Assembly (NCBI GenBank): GCA_023229765.1
Contig: JALNYO010000001.1
Span: 248,001-312,000, forward strand
Source: Syntrophales bacterium
GTDB taxonomy: Bacteria; Desulfobacterota; Syntrophia; Syntrophales; UBA5619
Direction of reading: 5' to 3'
DNA: 64,000 bases
The notes below the pieces were generated by a model, which ran no database searches, was not told the DNA's origin, and saw nothing but the letters and a program-made list of their open reading frames with translations. Made by a program: the position numbers and the translations under genes. Shown piece by piece: positions 1-7,567 of this stretch; position 1 is the first letter of the stretch; every line of letters begins with the position of its first letter.

Positions 1-465
1 TTTCTTCATCCCGGCAAATCCTGCGAGGTCTTCAGCGAGGAGGCGAGAATCGGATATTTGGGGGAGATTCATCCGGATGTGCTTTCCCGTTTCGGTGTTG
101 CCGGTCCGATCGTGGCTTGTGAGTTTGATCTGGACATGATGATTGCGCAAGCTGCCGCAAAAATGGTCTTTGCCGACATACCCAGGTTCCCGGCAAGTTC
201 GCGCGATGTAGCCTTTCTTACGCGCCGCGAAATAGAGTCCGGCGAGCTGCTTGCTGCCGCGCAAAAAACAAACGAAGAATTGCTTGAAAAAGTTGAGATA
301 TTTGATGTATATGAGGGCAAAAATGTTGCAGAGGGAACCAAGAGTCTGGGATTGAGGTTTTTGTATAGAAGCGCGGATAGAACATTGACGGATGACGAAG
401 TAAATGCTGTTCATTCAAGGGTTGTGGAAAGAGTAATTAATGCGTCAGGGGCGTTGATAAGATAG
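1..465 (+). CDS. pheT: Phenylalanyl-tRNA synthetase beta subunit, C-terminal part (5' end outside window)
   Basis: The reading frame is open from base 1 to the stop at 463-465, so this is the 3' end of a longer gene. The last ~95 residues match the ferredoxin-fold anticodon-binding (FDX-ACB) domain that closes bacterial PheT (PRFPASSRDVAF, then KVEIFDVYEG and SLGLRFLYRS). PheT pairs with PheS to charge tRNA-Phe, and the FDX-ACB domain contacts the tRNA anticodon. The ihfA gene follows 28 nt downstream; the order pheT-ihfA is widely conserved, which supports both calls. Confidence 0.95.
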   Translation, partial: FLHPGKSCEVFSEEARIGYLGEIHPDVLSRFGVAGPIVACEFDLDMMIAQAAAKMVFADIPRFPASSRDVAFLTRREIESGELLAAAQKTNEELLEKVEIFDVYEGKNVAEGTKSLGLRFLYRSADRTLTDDEVNAVHSRVVERVINASGALIR

Positions 466-493
466 TTAAGGAGCAATCATTCAGGAGGGGAAA

Positions 494-769
494 ATGACAA
501 AGATCGATATTATTCAAAACGTGTATGAAAAACTGGGGTTTTCCAAAAAGGATTCAGCAAAGATAGTCGAGTCTGTTTTTGAAATAATCAAAGACAAGCT
601 GGCGGAGGGGGATAAAATAAAAATTTCCGGATTTGGAAATTTTGCAGTTAAGGACAAAAAATCCCGCCGGGGCAGAAATCCCCAGACTGGCGAGGAGATT
701 GCCATTTCGGCGCGGAAGGTGTTGACATTCAAGTCCAGCCAGGTTCTGCGCAAGGCCCTTAACGACTAA
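494..769 (+). CDS. ihfA: Integration host factor alpha subunit
   Basis: This 91-residue DNA-bending protein of the HU/IHF family has the family's normal length. Visible signatures are GFGNF, the basic RRGRNPQTGEE arm whose proline intercalates into the minor groove, and the C-terminal KVLTFKSSQVLR. Location after pheT favours the IHF-alpha assignment over HU. A strong ribosome-binding site (AGGAGG) sits just before the ATG. IHF typically assists looping between enhancers and sigma54 promoters, which fits the many sigma54 sites later in the window; that link is inference. Confidence 0.92.
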   Translation: MTKIDIIQNVYEKLGFSKKDSAKIVESVFEIIKDKLAEGDKIKISGFGNFAVKDKKSRRGRNPQTGEEIAISARKVLTFKSSQVLRKALND

Positions 770-785
770 CACCGGATGCGGTGTT
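768..785 (+). terminator. Small hairpin at the ihfA stop codon
   Basis: AACACC (768-773) and GGTGTT (780-785) form a 6-bp stem with a 6-nt loop overlapping the ihfA stop. There is no clear T-tract, so this may be a weak terminator or a 3'-stabilising hairpin. Confidence 0.3.
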
Positions 786-939
786 GGGGCGCCTTGAATA
801 ATTAATTTATCTTCATGCCCGGATCGGGCTCGACGAATGATGGAAAAACTCCACCCCCTCGCGTTTGATGGAAGAGAAATGGTTTGGGGTGTTTTTCATA
901 AAATGTTGATAATCTGGCTCGTCGCATTGGAAGTGGCTG

Positions 940-1275
940 ATGGACACCGTTCCCGACAAGACCTTTTTTCGTATCGGCGAGGTAAGCAAAATTCTGGGTG
1001 TGCCTCCTTACGTGGTACGCTATTGGGAATCGGAGTTTAAAGAGGTAAAGCCGTCTCGCACCCGCTCCGATCAGCGTCTTTACAAGCGTCAGGATGTCCT
1101 GAATTTGCTGGTTATAAAAAGGCTTCTGTATGAGGAGAAATTCACCATTGATGGGGCTAGAAAACATCTGCGGGGCAGCAAGCGCGCTGATGGGGCCTCC
1201 GGCGGTTTGTCGCATGGCGAGCTAATCGAAGAAATCAAGGATGGTCTGCTTTGGATCAGAAATAAAGTAGATTGA
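940..1275 (+). CDS. MerR-family transcriptional regulator
   Basis: This 111-residue protein begins with a MerR winged helix-turn-helix (FFRIGEVSKILGVPPYVVRYW, within residues ~9-30, followed by the wing at SRTRSDQRLYKRQDV). The C-terminal part is a short helical dimerisation segment with no cysteine cluster or obvious ligand pocket, so it does not look like a metal sensor. MerR genes directly downstream of ihfA are common in deltaproteobacteria; their targets are mostly unknown. The start at 940 has no strong ribosome-binding site. The 170 bases between ihfA and this gene hold no recognisable gene. Confidence 0.85.
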   Translation: MDTVPDKTFFRIGEVSKILGVPPYVVRYWESEFKEVKPSRTRSDQRLYKRQDVLNLLVIKRLLYEEKFTIDGARKHLRGSKRADGASGGLSHGELIEEIKDGLLWIRNKVD

Positions 1276-1308
1276 GCGGAAGAAAAACCACTGTCAGTGT
1301 TTGTAATG

Positions 1309-1353
1309 CCAAAAGAGCCGTTGAGAACGAAATGTTTTCAACGGCTCTTTTGG
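1309..1353. terminator. Bidirectional rho-independent terminator
   Basis: A perfect 16-bp inverted repeat (1309-1324 with 1338-1353; core AAAGAGCCGTTGA / TCAACGGCTCTTT) with a 13-nt loop. It has A-rich and T-rich ends on both strands, as expected between the convergent merR-like and PxxKW genes. Confidence 0.85.
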
Positions 1354-1368
1354 TCTGAAACCCAGGAT

Positions 1369-1650
1369 TTATTTTTTGTTTGCCCTTTTTGATGCCTTCA
1401 AAGGGTTTATTTTCTGTTGAGCTTCCTTGGTGTCTGCCTTGAGGTGGGTTGCCGTTGGGCATTTGCCGGTTCGCCATTTGGAGGCAGGATCGGGATAAAC
1501 CCCGCAGTAAGTCACTGCCTCATATTGAACCGCCTTTGTGCAGCCTTCGCATTTGTCAATTACCGGATTGCATTGTCCACCCGGGTAGCCACACCCCTTC
1601 TTTGCCATGAAAGCACACTCAATCCCTTTTTTAACTGTGTCACAAATCAT
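1369..1650 (-). CDS. PxxKW-family cysteine-rich protein
   Basis: This 93-residue protein has eight cysteines (residues 3, 12, 20, 27, 34, 37, 49 and 64) and the family-defining motif PASKW at residues 55-59. The tail is lysine-rich. The family is known mainly from deltaproteobacteria; its function is unknown to me. The cysteine spacing, including C34-x2-C37, suggests metal binding or an Fe-S or zinc knuckle (inference). A purine-rich ribosome-binding site precedes the ATG on the minus strand. It converges on the MerR gene across a shared terminator. Confidence 0.75.
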   Translation of the reverse strand: MICDTVKKGIECAFMAKKGCGYPGGQCNPVIDKCEGCTKAVQYEAVTYCGVYPDPASKWRTGKCPTATHLKADTKEAQQKINPLKASKRANKK

Positions 1651-2026
1651 TCTTTTATACCTCGTCCTTTCTCTATTTATTCCATTTGAAGAAAAATTAC
1701 CTTAAAAAACCGACCTGCTTCCCAAAACATTCTGGAAAACCCAGGCCGGTTGATTGCCTTCCTAAACATGCGGCTGGCTATCAGAACAAATGCTTTATGT
1801 CAAGAAAAATTATGGCAGAAAACTTCCTTGCTTATACTGCCATATTAAAATATCCCTGCATTCTGGCGAATAGATTGACTTGCAAAACCGTTTGTGTTAG
1901 GCAAATCCATGTCTCGGTCGGGGGAGCAGATGGCTTCGCGATTATAGGCGCCTAACAGGCTGCTTTTAGTGGTGGAACCATCCGCTCTTGTCCGAAAACC
2001 TGAATCAGTGCGTGGTGGTTCTTCTG
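1651..2026. other. Intergenic stretch with one promoter-like site
   Basis: About 376 bases without a convincing gene. The first half is A+T-rich and shows nothing recognisable. The second half holds a promoter-like element at 1875-1903 followed by sequence that can fold into a hairpin (see separate entries). Confidence 0.5.
1875..1903 (+). promoter_or_regulatory. Sigma70-type promoter candidate
   Basis: TTGACT (1875-1880), a 17-nt spacer, then TAGGCA (1898-1903). The same arrangement, TTGACA-N17-TAGGCT, lies before ssrA in this window, which makes the unusual -10 sequence more credible. It would drive the PTS IID-like/HPr/enzyme I genes or a small RNA. Confidence 0.45.
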
Positions 2027-2060
2027 ATGAAAAAAGCAGCGATGCTCGGTATTTTTTTTC
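1908..2060 (+). ncRNA. Possible structured leader or small RNA
   Basis: Downstream of the promoter candidate, GGAGCAGATGG (about 1920-1931) can pair with CCATCCGCTCT (about 1979-1989) with a single mismatch, giving a long hairpin. A run of eight T's follows at about 2049-2056. The length would suit a 6S-like RNA, but I cannot match the 6S consensus, and the 3' part overlaps the start of the next gene. It may equally be the leader of that gene. Confidence 0.2.
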
Positions 2061-2758
2061 GTTCACTGACCATTCAGATTTCCTTTAATTTTCATACTAT
2101 GCAAGGCATGGGTTTCGCCTTTTCCATGCTGCCCTTGATGTGCTCAAGAAAAAAAAGTGAACTTAAGGAGAAGGAAGTTTTTCTTTTGAGACATTTGCAG
2201 ATGTTCAGTACGAACCCGTATCTCGTTCCCGCAGTTGTCGGTTCCGTTGTTAGGATTGAGGAAGATGGCGAAAGGGGGCGTGAAGCAGAGGATCTCAAAA
2301 AGGCGCTGATGGGTCCGTATGCCGCAATCGGCGATTCATTTTTCTGGGGAGCGCTGCGTCTGTTTTCTTCAGCATGGGCGGTGTTGTTGGCAGTATTCGG
2401 AAGTTTTTATGCCCCGCTTATTTTTCTTATGCTCTTTTCGCCCGCACAGTTAATGGTTCGGGTGGGCGGGTTTTTCCATGGTTTTTGTTCGGGATGGGGT
2501 GGCTTCAATTATATTCGCGCTCTTGACCTTCCCCGGGAGTCGGAGATGCTGCGTTATGGGGCGCTATTTATATTGAGCATTGTGGGCGCTGTTTTATCCG
2601 TCTCTGTTGAATATTCGGGTCAGTTGCTGCCGCAACATGTCGGTTATATTATTGGTTCCGTAATTTTTTTAATCTCTTTAGTGGGGGGGCGGCGAGCAAT
2701 CTCTTCAGAGAAGCTCCTCTACGGGATTGCCATATTTTGCATGGTGCTTTCTATCTGA
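2027..2758 (+). CDS. PTS mannose-family IID-like membrane protein
   Basis: The protein resembles EIID of the mannose/fructose/sorbose PTS family: an N-terminal FNFHTMQGMGFAF segment, then NPYLVPAVVGSVVRIEE and ALMGPYAAIGDSFFW, and several hydrophobic stretches near the C-terminus. From the ATG at 2027 it is 243 residues; an ATG at 2042 is equally possible, since neither has a clear ribosome-binding site. Its stop (2756-2758) is followed at 2760 by the HPr start, so the genes are translationally close. The usual IIA, IIB and IIC partners are absent here, which suggests a regulatory or relic role rather than sugar uptake. Confidence 0.8.
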   Translation: MKKAAMLGIFFRSLTIQISFNFHTMQGMGFAFSMLPLMCSRKKSELKEKEVFLLRHLQMFSTNPYLVPAVVGSVVRIEEDGERGREAEDLKKALMGPYAAIGDSFFWGALRLFSSAWAVLLAVFGSFYAPLIFLMLFSPAQLMVRVGGFFHGFCSGWGGFNYIRALDLPRESEMLRYGALFILSIVGAVLSVSVEYSGQLLPQHVGYIIGSVIFLISLVGGRRAISSEKLLYGIAIFCMVLSI

Positions 2759-2759
2759 T

Positions 2760-3029
2760 ATGAATATAGCTAAAACATTTGAAATAAAGAACAAGTTGGG
2801 GATTCATGCCCGGGCAGCCGCAAAGATCGTGGAAACAGCCAATCGCTTTAACGCGGACGTAGTTCTGGAAAAGGACGGCTACGAGGTAAACGGGCGCAGC
2901 ATTCTTGACATTCTTACCCTTTACTGTCCCAAGGGGAGCCGCTTGACAGTTCGTCTTATGGGAGTGGACGCGGCAGAGGCGATGGAAATGCTCTCCATTC
3001 TTATCGATGGGAAGTTCGGTGAGATTTGA
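2760..3029 (+). CDS. ptsH: Phosphocarrier protein HPr
   Basis: An 89-residue HPr. The active-site histidine is His16 in GIHARAAAK, and Ser47 in NGRSILDIL is at the position that HPr kinase phosphorylates in HPrs that have this control. It passes phosphate from enzyme I to IIA proteins. The ATG at 2760 is one base after the IID-like stop; an upstream in-frame ATG at 2727 would add residues that do not match the family. Enzyme I follows 22 nt downstream. Confidence 0.92.
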   Translation: MNIAKTFEIKNKLGIHARAAAKIVETANRFNADVVLEKDGYEVNGRSILDILTLYCPKGSRLTVRLMGVDAAEAMEMLSILIDGKFGEI

Positions 3030-3051
3030 TGGTAGGAAACTGAGGGATTGC

Positions 3052-4830
3052 ATGGACGACGATAAAACCAAAACTTTTGTTATGAAGGGAATAGGCGTCT
3101 CACCTGGGGTTATTATAGGAAAGGCGCATCTCTTCAACAGGATGGACATACAGGCGCCGTTCTGCAAACTCAGCGATGCGGATTTGATCCCAGCTGAGAT
3201 TGATCGTTTTCTGGAGGCTCTGCACGAATCGGAAACACAGCTTCTTGAACTGAAAAAAAAGCTCGTTGATTCCGGTGGCGGCATGGAACCGCTTTATATC
3301 ATTGATGTCCACATCATGATCATGCGCGATCAGAAGTTTATAGACCTGACGATGCAAAACATCCGGGAGATGTCCGTCAGCGCCGAATGGGCGGTGCGGA
3401 TGACGCTGGAAAAGTATCAGGAGATGTTTGACCGGATGGAGGATGATTACCTCCGGGGCCGCATAACCGACATTCAGCATGTGGGCCAGAAAATTATCAA
3501 TAACCTTGCCTGCAAACATCATGCTCCGCTCGAGCTGCCGGAAGGGGTCGTTATAATCGCCTCTGATTTGTCTCCTGCCGATACAGCTCAGCTCAAGATC
3601 GATAAGGTGCTGGGATTTGCCACGGATGTGGGGGGGAAGACTTCCCATACGGCCATTGTTGCTCGTTCGATGGAGATACCGGCAGTTGTCGCCCTGAAAA
3701 GCATTACCAGTGCAGTCAGTACAAACGATGACATTATCATCGATGGTTCATCCGGAGTGGTCATTGTCAATCCCGATCCTGAGATCAGGAGGCGGTATGA
3801 ATGGAAGAAAAAACTCTACGAAAAGGCGCAGGATGATCTGCTGGATTACGCAGGTCTGCCTGCTGTAACAAAGGATAATCACAGGGTGGAGATCGGAGGA
3901 AATATTGAATTTATTGAAGAAATTCCCTCGGCTATTCATCACGGAGCGGAAGGTATCGGCCTTTACCGCACGGAATTTATCTATATAAACCGACAGGAAC
4001 TGCCGGACGAGGAGGAACATCTGGCCAATTACCGTTCTGTCGTAGGGGTGGAAGGACTTTCCTGGGCGACGATCCGCACCTTTGATCTGGGGGGCGACAA
4101 ATTTTTTCCGGATAAAAAAAGTTTTCATGAAATGAATCCGCAGCTCGGGATGAGGGCAATCAGGTTTTGCCTGAAGGAGAAAGAGCTTTTTAAGGTTCAG
4201 TTACGTGCAATCCTGCGGGCCAGCGTTTATGGGAAACTGCGGATCATGTTTCCGATGATTTCCGGGATAGAGGAGATCAGGGAGGCGAAAAGCATCCTGG
4301 CCGAGGTGAAAAACGACCTGTTGTCGGAAGGGATCCAATTAGGGGAGAAAATTGAAACAGGAATCATGATCGAGATCCCCTCGGCGGTCATTATTGCCGA
4401 CCAGCTGGCCAGGGAGGTTGATTTTTTCAGTATCGGCACCAATGACCTTATCCAGTACACGCTGGCTATTGACCGCATTAACGAGCAGGTAAGTTATCTT
4501 TATGAACCTCTGCATCCGGCGGTGTTGCGACTGATCAAGAGCGTTGTCGATGCCGGTCACAATGCCGGGATAAGGGTGGCGATGTGCGGCGAGATGGCGG
4601 GAGAGCCGGCCTATACGATGATTCTTGTCGGAATGGGACTCGACGAGCTAAGCATGAACCCGCTGGCAATTCCCCGGGTGAAGAAGATCATCAGGGGGAT
4701 TACCTTAAAGGCGGCCGAGTTCCTTCTCGAAAAGGTGTTGTCCCTTTCGTCGTTAGAGGAAATAAAGACCTTTGTCGGAGAAGAGATGCGCAAGCGTTTT
4801 CCTGAAGATTTTTCCGAAATCAGCCAGTGA
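3052..4830 (+). CDS. ptsI: PTS enzyme I (phosphoenolpyruvate-protein phosphotransferase)
   Basis: A 592-residue enzyme I of normal length. The phospho-histidine is His199 in GGKTSHTAIVARS. The PEP-binding barrel shows GIGLYRTEFIY, the conserved SIGTNDLIQYTLAIDR and the catalytic MCGEMAGEP (Cys512). It transfers phosphate from PEP to HPr in the cytoplasm. I chose the ATG at 3052, which is preceded by TGAGGGA; an upstream start at 3007 would overlap ptsH. With only a IID-like protein upstream, the local PTS looks regulatory rather than a full transport system. Confidence 0.95.
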   Translation: MDDDKTKTFVMKGIGVSPGVIIGKAHLFNRMDIQAPFCKLSDADLIPAEIDRFLEALHESETQLLELKKKLVDSGGGMEPLYIIDVHIMIMRDQKFIDLTMQNIREMSVSAEWAVRMTLEKYQEMFDRMEDDYLRGRITDIQHVGQKIINNLACKHHAPLELPEGVVIIASDLSPADTAQLKIDKVLGFATDVGGKTSHTAIVARSMEIPAVVALKSITSAVSTNDDIIIDGSSGVVIVNPDPEIRRRYEWKKKLYEKAQDDLLDYAGLPAVTKDNHRVEIGGNIEFIEEIPSAIHHGAEGIGLYRTEFIYINRQELPDEEEHLANYRSVVGVEGLSWATIRTFDLGGDKFFPDKKSFHEMNPQLGMRAIRFCLKEKELFKVQLRAILRASVYGKLRIMFPMISGIEEIREAKSILAEVKNDLLSEGIQLGEKIETGIMIEIPSAVIIADQLAREVDFFSIGTNDLIQYTLAIDRINEQVSYLYEPLHPAVLRLIKSVVDAGHNAGIRVAMCGEMAGEPAYTMILVGMGLDELSMNPLAIPRVKKIIRGITLKAAEFLLEKVLSLSSLEEIKTFVGEEMRKRFPEDFSEISQ

Positions 4831-4852
4831 AGTGACCGGAAGAAGGGGAATA

Positions 4853-7492
4853 ATGTCCGTTCTGTCAAGAATAAAAGGGGGTACTGCTGAGATCGGCGTT
4901 CGCCATGCGGGGAGCATTTATCGGGAGCAAAACTTTCCTTTTTCATTGCTTGTTCACAAGGTGCTTTCACGAGTAGCGGTCTCTGACGAGATAGTTGAAA
5001 AGCTGCAATCAATCGCTCAAAAGGGTGTTGTTGTCTATGTTCTAAAAAACAAAAGTCAGCTCAACAGCCTGATTATAAGAGAGCTTGCGCTTCGCAAAGG
5101 AATTCCCGAACCTGTTTACAGCCATGATGTCAACATGATAATCTGGCAGCCTTTTTACGAGGCACTGAGGGTAATAAGCTCCCATCTCACCCACTGGGTA
5201 ATGAGAAAAAAAACGATTAATTTAGAAAGGATGAATCATCTCGATAAGCTTGTCCGCGCCGGGAAAACCGTTATTATCCACCTTGGGGAATCGGAGATAT
5301 TCGAAAATCACTTTGTTGAAGAGACGCTCAAACGGTTGCTCGAGATTCAGGAGAGTTCAGCCGTGCCGATATATCTGTGCCCGGAACTGATCACATACGG
5401 AAGAAGGCGGGAGAAAGAGAACGAAAATATTTTCAATATTCTCTTCGGCCAGAGCGACTCGACAGGATCGCTGCGCCGGTTTATAACATTTTTGAGGTAC
5501 GCAAGCAGGGTCTCTGTTATTTCAACCGAACCGGTCAATCTCGCAGAATATATAAGCGCGGACGCGGATATAAGTCGCGAGTCTCTGGCGCGCCAGCTTC
5601 GGGAGGAGCTGATCGGCAGGATCGATGAAGAAAAGGAGGCGATAGTCGGGCCGCTCCTGAAGTCCCGGGACGAGATAACGGAAATGATCATGCAGGATAA
5701 AGAGATGATCTCGTTCATGGTAGAAATGGCGGCGAAAGGAAAGAAGGGCGGAGGCAATTTACCGGCAATCAAAAAGACGGCCAGAAGATACCTCCGTGAA
5801 ATTTCCTCCGATTACAGCGAAACAGCGGTAGAAATCTGGGCAAATATTCTCACCTGGCTCTGGAACAACATTTATGACGGGGTTGTAGTGGATGGCGATG
5901 GCCTCGCAAAGATTAGGCAGGTTTCCAAAAAGATGCCTTTTGTTATCATTCCCTGCCACCGCAGCCATTTCGATTATCTTCTGCTTTCCTACATATTTTA
6001 CAAAAACAACATCCAGATGCCGTTTGTAGCCGCGGGTAACAATCTTGCTTTTTTCCCCATGGGTTACATTTTCCGAAAATCGGGCGCCTTCTTTCTGCGG
6101 AGAAGTTTCAAGGGCAATGGTCTCTACGCCGAGGCATTAAACCGCTATGTCCAAGCCCTTCTCAAAGAGGGGCTTCCCCTCGAATTTTTCATCGAGGGCG
6201 GGCGCAGCCGGACCGGAAAAATGGTGATGCCCAAGTATGGGCTTCTTTCCATGATCATCGATGCCTATCAGGAGAAGGCATGTGAAGATCTGGCGGTGGT
6301 TCCTGTTTATATTGGTTACGACCGGGTGATCGAGGAGAAGGCCTATCTTGAGGAGCTCGGAGGCGCTCCCAAGGAGAAGGAGAAGGCTACCGCTATGATC
6401 AGGAGCGGCGGCCTCCTGCGAAAAAGATATGGCCGTGTCTATATGAATGTCGGTGAACCTATTCTGCTGAAGTCCTACTTGGCCGCTCAAGAGAAACCTA
6501 TGCAGGAGATGACGGTTGGGGAACGCCAGAGACTCTACCGGCAAATCGGCTATAAGGTTGTCCGTGAGATCAACGAGGTTTCTGTGGTGACTCCCCTTTC
6601 GCTGACCGCAGCCGCCCTTTTGTGTTACGACCGGCGGGGCATCTCTCTTGGGGAACTAACGGAAGTAATTGGGCTTTTTTACAAATGCCTCTCTTATTGC
6701 CGGGCGCCGTTCGCAATGACCTTTGCCGACCGGGAGAAGGCTATTTCGGAAGCATTGAATCTCTTTGCTCAGTCCGGGCTCATATCCCGCATGGGGGCAG
6801 AGGATGAAGAGGAAGAAGACGTTGAGGAGGTTGTTTATTCGCTGGAGGATGACAAGCGCTTAAATCTTGAGTACTACAAAAACAATATCCTGCATTACTT
6901 TATTCCTTTCAGCTTTGTCGCGACATCCATTCTGGCGACAGCGGAAGATATGATTCCCGTGAATAGAATTCATAATGATTTTATTTTCTTCAAGCGTCTT
7001 TTCCGACATGAATTTATCTTTGATGACCAGAAAGACAGTCTTGAAGAACTTAAGGAGTTACTTTGCTATTTTTACGATCAGGGTATGATCGATATGTTTG
7101 ACCGGGATGAAAAGTCCTGGATAGAGGTCAAGGGGCTGGGGAGAACGAAACTTTTGCCCTTCTCCGGCCTTGTGCAGAATTATACCGAATCTTACTGGGT
7201 AGCAATCAGGGGATGTTACCATCTGAAGAAAGGACCGAAAGCGGAAAAAGAGTGGCTCAAGAATCTCCGCGGCTTGGGGGAGAGGATGTACCGCAAAGGA
7301 GAGATAAGAAGGGCGGAGGCTCTTTCGCAGTCGAACTACCAGAGCGCAATACGATACCTGCAGGATGTTAGCATCATTACCATTCAGGAAGTGCCGGAAA
7401 AGGGAGAAAAGAGATTGACCAGGCGCTATGCGCTGGCGGAAAACAAGGTGCAAATGGAGTCGCTGCGCCGCCGCCTGTTTAAATTTCTCTGA
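4853..7492 (+). CDS. plsB: Glycerol-3-phosphate acyltransferase
   Basis: An 879-residue PlsB, the membrane-associated enzyme that acylates sn-glycerol-3-phosphate at position 1, the first step of phospholipid synthesis. All four acyltransferase blocks are visible: H-x4-D in PCHRSHFDYLLLSY (His369, Asp374), GNNLAFFPMGYIFRKSGAFF, FFIEGGRSRTGK and VPVYIGYDRV. The large N- and C-terminal extensions are typical of PlsB as opposed to PlsC. The ATG at 4853 follows AAGAAGGGG; an earlier in-frame start at 4772 would overlap ptsI deeply. It follows ptsI by 22 nt and may be co-transcribed. Confidence 0.93.
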   Translation: MSVLSRIKGGTAEIGVRHAGSIYREQNFPFSLLVHKVLSRVAVSDEIVEKLQSIAQKGVVVYVLKNKSQLNSLIIRELALRKGIPEPVYSHDVNMIIWQPFYEALRVISSHLTHWVMRKKTINLERMNHLDKLVRAGKTVIIHLGESEIFENHFVEETLKRLLEIQESSAVPIYLCPELITYGRRREKENENIFNILFGQSDSTGSLRRFITFLRYASRVSVISTEPVNLAEYISADADISRESLARQLREELIGRIDEEKEAIVGPLLKSRDEITEMIMQDKEMISFMVEMAAKGKKGGGNLPAIKKTARRYLREISSDYSETAVEIWANILTWLWNNIYDGVVVDGDGLAKIRQVSKKMPFVIIPCHRSHFDYLLLSYIFYKNNIQMPFVAAGNNLAFFPMGYIFRKSGAFFLRRSFKGNGLYAEALNRYVQALLKEGLPLEFFIEGGRSRTGKMVMPKYGLLSMIIDAYQEKACEDLAVVPVYIGYDRVIEEKAYLEELGGAPKEKEKATAMIRSGGLLRKRYGRVYMNVGEPILLKSYLAAQEKPMQEMTVGERQRLYRQIGYKVVREINEVSVVTPLSLTAAALLCYDRRGISLGELTEVIGLFYKCLSYCRAPFAMTFADREKAISEALNLFAQSGLISRMGAEDEEEEDVEEVVYSLEDDKRLNLEYYKNNILHYFIPFSFVATSILATAEDMIPVNRIHNDFIFFKRLFRHEFIFDDQKDSLEELKELLCYFYDQGMIDMFDRDEKSWIEVKGLGRTKLLPFSGLVQNYTESYWVAIRGCYHLKKGPKAEKEWLKNLRGLGERMYRKGEIRRAEALSQSNYQSAIRYLQDVSIITIQEVPEKGEKRLTRRYALAENKVQMESLRRRLFKFL

Positions 7493-7507
7493 AAAAACAC
7501 AACCAGG

Positions 7508-7541
7508 CGGTGCTTTCCTTAGCTTATAAGGATTAGCACCG
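7508..7541. terminator. Hairpin terminator between plsB and eno
   Basis: CGGTGCT plus TCCTT (from 7508) pair with AAGGA plus AGCACCG (to 7541) around a short loop. It sits between two converging genes and can serve both. T-tracts are weak on the plus strand. Confidence 0.6.
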
Positions 7542-7567
7542 ACAGGTTGTTTGTTGCGCCAAAGCTG

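Noticed and set aside
802..1215. Minus-strand frame opposite the MerR gene
   Set aside because: No family resemblance and fully explained by the MerR reading frame.
1686..1955. 89-codon open frame upstream of the IID-like gene
   Set aside because: Atypical composition, no ribosome-binding site, and it runs across the promoter candidate at 1875.
1908..2060. Firm assignment as 6S or SRP RNA
   Set aside because: Length and promoter fit, but I could not match the conserved core of either RNA by eye, so it is listed only as a candidate.
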